64,000 bases of DNA from Alnus glutinosa (Eukaryota > Streptophyta > Magnoliopsida > Fagales > Betulaceae). The position numbers were made by a program, and so were the translations under genes. Shown here piece after piece: positions 58,201-64,000 of the stretch (the stretch's first letter is position 1; every line of letters begins with the position of its first letter). The notes below the pieces were generated by a model. It was given only the letters and a program-made list of their open reading frames with translations. It was not told the origin of the DNA and searched no databases. The stretch spans positions 4,828,501-4,892,500 of the forward strand of contig NC_084896.1 in the NCBI RefSeq assembly GCF_958979055.1, in the 5' to 3' direction.

Positions 58201-60025
58201 GTTTGCTTAGAACATAATGTCACCCAGAACTCAATACTCCTGCTAAATATATCGTACACCTATCCTTTATAGTGCATAAACCAAACGGATTTGGCTTAGG
58301 TGCTATAAAAAAACTAAAGCATATAATTTTTTCAACGGTCTAGATTTAATTTATCTCTCTTATTACTAACACAGAAGCTTTTGCACCTTGCAGTACTTCT
58401 TAAAGGCTCGTTTCCACTTCAACAAAAACCAATATGCTGATCTAATGCTAATTGTTGGGGTTTCAGGGACCATTTCACAGGTATGCTTTACATAACTCTG
58501 TTCTTCGACATTCTGCCATCTACTTTTTGCTATCTGATTTGCTCACCATCTTGATCTTTTTCTTTTCATTTAACAGAACTACTTATTTCTCTTTTATTTT
58601 TTGGCTGACATATGTTTTCTCTTGAAAACTTGGGAATCCTGCAGCTAATTTTCATGCCCATGTTGGTACCTATTATTGGAGAGGAGAAGCTGCTTTCCAT
58701 AGGTCTCTTAATGGGCATTACAAACGTATGTGCCTTAGTGACTTAGTGTCCCTTCTTTTCATGATTTCCTTGCAGCCATTCGGGAGTTTTTGTCTGTGAA
58801 AGCTAGCTAGTGAGACTGAAACTGTTCATTGAACATATAAGGCTGACTAAGACCTGATTTAATGCAGATGTTTTTAAGCAGCATAGCTTGGTCAGTTTGG
58901 GTAATCCTTCTTCAACAAAGTCTTGTGCTTCTTATTTCTCTGTTAATAAATGAGAATATGTGCTTTAGATATTACGAGTATTTTCTATGTAGGCATCTTT
59001 TGATTCATATAATCCTCCAAGACATTTTCACTATATGCAGGTTCCTTATGCCACTACTGTGTTTTCCATCTTTACCGTCTGTGTGCAACCAAGCGTACGT
59101 TATTTACTTTTTATCTTGGTAAAAGCTGTATGTATTTCACTGGTTGATACTAAAATATATAGTTGATGAAATTCACTCGCAGTTACGCAGCATCGTTTCA
59201 AAACAAGTTGGGCCCATCGAGCAGGTAATTCTCTAGGGTTCCTAACATATTACGTGTTCACTTCTGTCCTCACTTGTTACTCTATACACTTACGAATGAA
59301 TAAGGATATCCTGCAATTGGTTGCTCGAATTGCACGCTCTCATAGAAAGAGCAAGTGCGAGGCTCACCTACCCCAAGCAGCCCAGGGTGCGGGACTCACT
59401 TACCCGAGACAAGTGAACCCCACACCTGCCCTCTTTGTGGAGTTATCCGAATTGCGTTCAATTCGAACAGCCAACTATAGGAATCCCAATCCCTTAAAGA
59501 ATACGCCACCTTTATTCATCTTCCATATAGTAGTGTTTTTTCTTTTTCTTTCCTTCATTTAACTGGCTGAAACAATGAAATGCATGTCAGGGGAAGGCTC
59601 AAGGATGCATTTCAGGCATAAGTTCCTTTGCCAACATCGTTTCTCCATTAATTTTTAGTCCTCTAACAGGTATGTCGAAGATTGAGAAACCAAAAAAAAA
59701 AAAACTTATTACAGATCAAAGTATCTAAAGATTGACAATTTCTTCTGCCATCTATGCAGCTTTATTCCTATCTGAAGAAGCACCATTTCATTTCCCTGGT
59801 TTCAGTATCATGTGCATTGGGTTTGCCATGGTAACTGCTTCTTACTTTATGAGCTAATGGAACAAGACTATAGTCGTATAATAAATCACAATAGGGAAAT
59901 TGGATGTGCTTAACAAATTACATGCTGTCATGCAGATGATTGCCTTCATTCAGAGTATTATGATAAGGGGAGTTCCTTCAAGCCACAAAGCTGAAAATAA
60001 CAACAGCACAGACTCGGAGGCCTAG
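52214..60025 (+). CDS. MFS transporter, At2g16970/At2g16990 type, with frameshift
   Basis: Fourteen exons: 52214-52381, 54693-54804, 55205-55317, 56549-56671, 56894-57096, 57506-57578, 58394-58480, 58645-58725, 58868-58900, 59041-59094, 59183-59224, 59591-59670, 59760-59830 and 59936-60025, all with GT-AG borders. The product starts MENKLTGLSHLFVTVFLSTF. Motif A of the major facilitator superfamily, GNLSDEYGRK, is at residues 70-79. Later come ERAPAFGILAGVGSAAFVCG, a hydrophilic central loop (about 195-240) and YFLKARFHFNKNQYADLMLI. It belongs to the plant family related to tetracycline/H+ antiporters and animal HIAT1; the substrate is unknown. Exon lengths sum to 1330, one more than a multiple of three. 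In exon 12 the T run at 59640-59643 has one base too many for the expected SPLIFSPLTALFLSE; as written, translation stops at 59657-59659 after 385 residues instead of 442. Confidence 0.9.
52382..54692 (+). other. Intron 1 of the MFS gene with repeat scraps
   Basis: This 2.3-kb intron holds a decayed hAT-like MITE (about 53180-53330, TTATGGTGCATTTTGGAATC to TTAAACGGACCATTAAT), a (GAA)n patch at 53349-53365, a piece with ATTTTCTAGAAAATAC at 53565-53585, purine tracts at 53975-54010 and 54163-54200, and AAATGGGTCAAATTAGAG-type repeat DNA at 54250-54560. Confidence 0.6.
55405..55900. repeat. Repeat with GGGTT/AACCC words in intron 3 of the MFS gene
   Basis: The words AAATGGGTCAACTCGTTTAA, TAACCTAGCACAACCTGTTT, AATTGGGTCGTGTCAGG and AACCCAACACACCAACACGA occur in both senses. 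They reappear near 28390, 33540 and 54480, so this is one dispersed family; the ends here (CACGATACGAACCC, CCAACACGAATTG) hint at a DNA transposon. Exact borders are unclear. Confidence 0.5.
59309..59482. mobile_element. Foldback MITE in intron 11 of the MFS gene
   Basis: The left end TCCTGCAATTGGTTGCTCGA with ATTGCACGC resembles the reverse complement of the right end, TCCTATAGTTGGCTGTTCGA with ATTGAACGC, over 29 bases. The interior is GC-richer than the intron. No certain TSD. A scrap with TGTTCGACCAGATCTCGGGC at 53770 may be related. Confidence 0.65.
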
Positions 60026-60430
60026 TTCTTCAGAATTTGGATATCTATTCTAACATAACAGAACTCTCTCTCTAGACTTCATCTTGCCCTCTTTTTCTTT
60101 CCGGGCCCCTCATAAGTACATAGAACAAACCTAAAAAGAAGAGAGATAATAAGAACTCTAAATATATTTTCACACTTGCACTCAGAACAGGACACCTTAT
60201 AATCTCCAGAATATTCTCAAAAGCTTGTAAGCAACTAAAGGTCTTCTATAATTAGGAAGCAGAAACATTATGCATTCATGTGAGTCGTACAATCTTGTGG
60301 GTTGGTTCAGACTTCAGTAGGACTGTATAATTTCTGGTCTCATATGTAAATTTTTGTATACTAAACATTGTGTAGGTTATCAATTTCAAAACATGGGGAT
60401 CTTCCCTGCTATCTCTGAATCAAGTTCTAT
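60026..60430 (+). other. Probable 3' UTR of the MFS gene
   Basis: Non-coding, T-rich sequence ends near AATTTTTGTATACTAAAC (about 60350), consistent with a transcript 3' UTR. Confidence 0.4.
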
Positions 60431-60433
60431 CTG

Positions 60434-61035
60434 GTGATAGAAACCATGTCTATCATAGGCTGTCTCTTCCCTGTTGTCTCTGAACAATTTTGTTCAGAGA
60501 CAACAGATAAAATGTTCTGGTCCCTAGCCTGTAATCATAGGTTCAAAGTGAAGAGCTATTATCATACTTTACAGTCTGGTGAGTCTTCCCTATTTTCTTG
60601 GAAAAGCGTTTGGAAGGTGAAGGCTTCTCCTTGTGTCGCTTTCTTCACTTGGATGGTGACTTTAGGTAAAATTCTTACAATTGATAACTTTAGAAGGCAG
60701 GGTCTTACCCTTGTCAATTGGTGTTGTCTTTGCACGAAGAGTGAAGAGATTGTAAACCACTTTTTCATCCATTGTGAATTTACTAGCAAGATATGGCATT
60801 TGATTCTCATCTTATTCGAAGCCTCGTGGGTCATGCCTAGCAATATCGTTGAACTGCTTCAATGTTGGAAGATGCAAGGATGGAGACAACCCAAAGAAAC
60901 CATATGAAAAGTCATCCCAATTTTACTAATGTGGAGCATTTGAAGAAAAACAAATCAACGTCTTTTTGAAGACCGTGAATATAATGCGCTTCAACTAAAA
61001 TTAAAATCATCCTTCTTGAGTACCCTCTTAGGCAC
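60434..61035 (+). mobile_element. LINE ORF2 fragment, zf-RVT
   Basis: The frame 60434-60907 gives FCSETTDKMFWSLACNHRFK, VWKVKASPCVAFFTWMVTLG, LVNWCCLCTKSEEIVNHFFI and HCEFTSKIWHLILILFEASW: the zf-RVT domain with its CxxC...HxxxxC zinc pattern. It continues brokenly to about 61035 (RLFEDREYNALQLKLKSSFL). Both ends of the parent element are missing. It is a dead fragment, not a gene. Confidence 0.8.
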
Positions 61036-61042
61036 GTGCTAG

Positions 61043-61045
<3 letters not shown>

Positions 61046-61075
<30 letters not shown>
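61046..61075. repeat. (TA)n microsatellite
   Basis: About 15 TA units exactly between two LINE fragments of opposite orientation. Confidence 0.95.
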
Positions 61076-61076
<1 letters not shown>

Positions 61077-61078
<2 letters not shown>

Positions 61079-61540
61079 TAATAATCAATTTTATTAAAAG
61101 TGTAAGGCGTTTCTAGGTACACCGAAAATATGCAAAAAGAAACATATAACTAGAAAGAGAAAAATAAACAAGAAAATCGACAAAACTAAACGAAAGTGAA
61201 GACACAAAAGTCGTTGTCCAAAGATACAAAGTATGAAAAAACGAAGCTAAATATCATTTAATGACCTCTCCCAATCTTCGAAACACCTATTATTCTTTTC
61301 TTCTATAAACACCAAAAAAGGCAAATCGGCACCATCTTCCAAATCGCAGCAATCATCGGCCTTCCAGACGTTCACCAACAAGCAAATAGTTCGGTAACAC
61401 TACTAGGCATAACTCTAGACAAACCAAAATGAGTGAAGAGAGTACTTCCTAAAGCGGAAGCCACATAGCAATGAAGAAAAAAATAATCCACTAATTCCCC
61501 ACTTCTTTTTCACATGTGGCATCTATTTCACCTATATATT
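61077..61540 (-). mobile_element. LINE zf-RVT remnant, opposite strand
   Basis: Read on the minus strand, with stops and frame changes, it gives CHMWKRSGELVDYFFLHCYV, LFTHFGLSRVMPSSVTELFA, MIAAIWKMVPICLFW and FEDWERSLNDI-like words. The spacing of these words matches the LINE fragment at 60434-61035. The 3' end is toward 61077 (TTAATAAAATTGATTATTAC). Confidence 0.65.
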
Positions 61541-61737
61541 AGCTAATGCTTAAACCGATTATTACTTATTTTGTTGTATTTCCCCGCAGGCATGTGTGCG
61601 CATAGATGAATATGCGCTTAATGAGACATGCTCCTAAATCGAAAATGTTGTAATCTAGTTGTAATGTGTCAGCACTATGCAAATAAATGAATTAGGACCA
61701 TGCACTTCCAATCCCCCACTCCAATTCTCTGCTTCCC
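61541..61737. other. Intergenic, no feature seen
   Basis: No frame and no repeat recognised in this short stretch. Confidence 0.3.
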
Positions 61738-61959
61738 CTAAGCTCCCTCAAACCCTCTTGCTCTTTCTACAATTGCTATGGCTAATGGAAGAGACATAAA
61801 AAGATGATGAGAGAAAAAAAAGTGTTTACCTTTGGAGGAGGCGAAAGGGAGCTGAAAGGGCCTCAAAGAGAAATTCTGTCCAGGAGAGAAATTGGAGAAA
61901 GGCAACGAAGAGGAAGAGAACATGATCGTCGCAGAGGAGGAGCTTATAAGGGTTTCCAT
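61738..61959 (-). CDS. Possible orphan first exon with transit-peptide-like N-terminus
   Basis: A frame of 73 residues starts METLISSSSATIMFSSSSLP, then FSNFSPGQNFSLRPFQLPFA and SSKG. It is rich in Ser, Phe and Pro with few acidic residues, like a chloroplast transit peptide. Directly after codon SSK lies AAAG|GTAAAC, a good donor (at about 61834), so the frame beyond may be intron. No second exon was found between here and the end of the MFS gene at 60025; that space is occupied by LINE fragments. It may be a gene broken by insertions or a chance frame. No family is recognised. Confidence 0.35.
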   Translation of the reverse strand: METLISSSSATIMFSSSSLPFSNFSPGQNFSLRPFQLPFASSKGKHFFFSHHLFMSLPLAIAIVERARGFEGA

Positions 61960-62215
61960 GAGAACCGAGTCACGAACTCAGAGAACTCAGTGATTCAGCG
62001 TGACTCGCTCACTTGCATAGAAGATATAATATCGTCATATCGGTGAGTGTGGAAGGCGGAAAGAGCAGAGATAGGTTGGGCCGATCCTGGCCAAATGGCC
62101 CAGTTAGGTTTTTTTGGGTATGGAAATGAAATGCTCACTTGTTAGTAGTCACTCCACTACTATTATCTATGATCTATTTTGGGAGAGCTCTTTTCTATTG
62201 GAAAAGAGAAATGAT
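61960..62215. other. Intergenic / upstream of the orphan exon
   Basis: If the minus-strand exon is real, this is its leader and promoter. A repeated GAACTCAGAGAACTCAGTGA lies at about 61974-61993. Confidence 0.3.
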
Positions 62216-62325
62216 ATTTACACAACTTTTACACAACACACTCATATGAGGTGGGATCCATGTGAGTGAGACCAACCACATAGGTCTCACCCCATATGAG
62301 TGTGTTGTATAAAAGTTGTGTAAAT
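62216..62325. mobile_element. Small foldback MITE, 110 bases
   Basis: The left arm ATTTACACAACTTTTACACA then ACACACTCATATGAGGTGGG pairs with the right arm CCCCATATGAGTGTGTTGTA then TAAAAGTTGTGTAAAT. Nearly the whole element folds into one hairpin of about 48-base arms. Confidence 0.8.
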
Positions 62326-62375
62326 CTTGTTGTGTAAGAAAAACACAACCCATTGGGAAAGGCTCCCTTATGTTT

Positions 62376-62556
62376 GAGAAATGATCCATATACTTATTTT
62401 TCACAACAGCCCCACAACAAGCTGACGTGGCAGGTAATATTTTATTATTTTTTTGTTTTGTTTTCTTTTCTTTTTGTAAAAAAATAATAAAATATTACCA
62501 GCTACGTCAGCTTGTTGTAGAGCTGTTGTGAGAAATGAGTGTAGGGATCATTTCTC
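62376..62556. mobile_element. Foldback MITE with 78-base TIRs and 9-base TSD
   Basis: Left arm GAGAAATGATCCATATACTT and onward; the reverse complement of the right arm GAGAAATGATCCCTACACTC. Agreement continues with few mismatches through CAACAAGCTGACGT and GGTAATATTTTATTATTTTT. CTTATGTTT occurs at 62367-62375 and 62557-62565. Long TIRs and a 9-base TSD mark a Mutator-type MITE. Confidence 0.92.
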
Positions 62557-63312
62557 CTTATGTTTAGTTGAACTACAATTTTGAATGATTCCGTTGGCAT
62601 GTCACGTCGTATCTAATTATATAACGACACGTGTTACCCATATATATGTATGTATATATAACATAAAAATATAAAATATATAAAAGGAAAAAATGTAAAA
62701 TTAGTTCATGCGGTTTCACTTATTTGCATCAGCTCCATGCGGTTTTAAAATGCTTTAGAGCACCCTATGATATGCAAAAATAAAAATAAAAAATAGTTCC
62801 TATTATCAAATTCTGTCAAAAAAACTTGACGAATTTCTTTAGATCCAATGAAATTACAACACGTGTCATTCATAATAAAAATATATATAAAATATAAAAA
62901 AACTTTTATTTTTAGTTTTAATTTTAATTTTTAGTATTTATATTTTATTTTTATTATGAGTGACACGTGTTGTAATTTTATTAGATCTGACATGGCACAC
63001 TAACGGAATCCTTTAATTTTTTTTTACCAAATTTAATAGTAAGGACTATTTGTTATTTTTACATATTACAAAAAGCTTATTACAATTGAGTGAAGAAAAC
63101 AACAGTATTGTGAAACATTACTTAGGTTTTTCTCCTTTAGTTACCTTGCTGAAGTGGCAATGAGATGGCATGGAATATATGCATAGTTTAGAAAAATGAC
63201 GTGAAAAGACGTGTGCTTTTTTACAAGTCAGTTATTAATTAAACTAGCTCGTAACCTTCACTATGCGCGAGATTTTTCAATATAATTTAATTTCAAAACA
63301 AAAACAAAAATG
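62557..63312. other. AT-rich intergenic with inverted pair
   Basis: At about 62615-63000, GACACGTGTTACCC/GACACGTGTTGTAATTTTAT and ACACGTGTCATTCATAATAA occur in opposite senses around AT-rich DNA (TTTTTAGTTTTAATTTT), as in a decayed foldback element. No gene was found. Confidence 0.4.
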
Positions 63313-63602
63313 ATAAAAGGAGAAAACGGAAGAAGAGAAGCATAAAAAAATATAAACAAAAAATGAAAAATAAAAAATGCTAATATAAAATAATAGTGTT
63401 ATCTTTTCTGTATTATACAAAGTAATAAAAAACTACTCAATAAACAGTATAAACTAAAAAATTATCATATCTCGTACAAAAAACAACCATATGAAACTCT
63501 CTCTCACCGTCATTTTCTTGAATTTAGAGTAAAATTTACAAAAGATAAAATAAGCAATTTGAATGAAAAATAATATATTAATTACATAAAAAAAATAAGG
63601 AT

Positions 63603-63640
<38 letters not shown>

Positions 63641-63718
63641 AGGAGAAGGAAACGAAATAAGAGAAGCATAGAAAATATAGACAAAACATGAAAAATAAAA
63701 AATACTAATAGAATATTG
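63313..63718 (+). repeat. Direct repeat flanking a 36-base poly(A) run
   Basis: AGAGAAGCATAAAAAAATAT with AAACAAAAAATGAAAAATAA (about 63336-63376) recurs as AGAGAAGCATAGAAAATATA with GACAAAACATGAAAAATAAA (about 63660-63700), about 325 bases apart. A run of A at 63606-63638 lies just before the second copy. Confidence 0.65.
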
Positions 63719-64000
63719 TTAGCCTTATGGCGTCAATCCAATTATATTGCAAATATTTTGATGATAACAAATTATATCTTGTTGCTCTAATGTATTTACT
63801 TCAAGTATGATAGTTGCAAAGAACATTCGAGCACACATTCTCAAAGGACCAAAAAGAATCTAAGGCATTTGGAATTCAAAGCAAGAAGCCCTTAAGCTCT
63901 GAAGAACACAAGATTGAAGAATCCGTATTTTATTAGGGTATTCGTGTAAAGCTCTTATATGATTGAACTCCTGAGGCTCCTTACTCTAGAATGACCTTAG
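63719..64000 (+). mobile_element. Possible LTR start, cut by window end
   Basis: The stretch begins TGTTAGCC and contains TTTTGATGATAACAAATTAT and AATTCAAAGCAAGAAGCCC. This arrangement is common at the start of Copia-type LTRs in dicots. The far end lies outside the window, so it cannot be verified. Confidence 0.3.

Noticed and set aside
1..64000. tRNA, rRNA, CRISPR or prokaryote-like operon
   Set aside because: None seen. Direct repeats are minisatellites, microsatellites or transposon TSDs with irregular spacing; the only Pol III-like boxes belong to a SINE.

Overview
This is nuclear DNA of a flowering plant, most likely a woody dicot. The evidence is long introns with GT-AG borders, AT-rich intergenic DNA full of retroelements and MITEs, and protein families typical of plants (DYW-type PPR, plastid SecE-like protein, PUT-type polyamine permease, B56 subunit of PP2A). 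There are no operons, CRISPR arrays or other prokaryotic features. Exon borders below were placed by hand from reading frame, splice sites and family resemblance.

Layout. 1-2.4 kb: last four coding exons of a transportin-1 (importin beta-2) gene, + strand. 4.1-5.7 kb: short repeats and a solo LTR with intact target-site duplication (TSD). 6.7-7.7 kb: a five-exon minus-strand gene for a SecE-like plastid protein (SECE2 type), followed by a tandem duplication split by a LINE tail. 8.7-13.4 kb: a SINE, a LINE nested in an older RNase H remnant, a Mutator-like MITE, a 1-kb retroposon and an (AT)n tract. 13.5-15.6 kb: PP2A B56 regulatory subunit, minus strand. 16-19 kb: duplications, a MITE and a second 1.1-kb retroposon. 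19.1-21 kb: PUT/LAT amine transporter, minus strand, with a leader uORF. 23-24.2 kb: three MITEs. 24.5-25.0 kb: a small intronless plant-specific gene, + strand. 28.7-31.2 kb: an intronless DYW-class PPR gene, minus strand, resembling Arabidopsis At4g35130. 32.0-32.4 kb: a minisatellite with higher-order structure. 33.9-37.7 kb: a 3.9-kb LINE with perfect TSD but several stops. 40.3-40.7 kb: a small PADRE/DUF4228-like gene, minus strand. 41-51 kb: mostly repeats, a duplicated segment of unknown nature, an RPS28 pseudogene and another LINE end. 52.2-60.0 kb: a 14-exon MFS transporter gene of the At2g16970/At2g16990 type, + strand, with an apparent 1-base frameshift in exon 12. 60.4-64 kb: LINE fragments on both strands, foldback MITEs, and perhaps the start of an LTR element.

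The host genes are functionally unrelated neighbours (nuclear import, plastid membrane insertion, phosphatase targeting, amine transport, organellar RNA processing, solute transport). I found no new multi-gene system. The points most worth checking are the transporter frameshift, the lost catalytic glutamate in the DYW domain, the uORF on the amine transporter, the MITEs with 9-base TSDs, and the nested or duplicated repeat structures.
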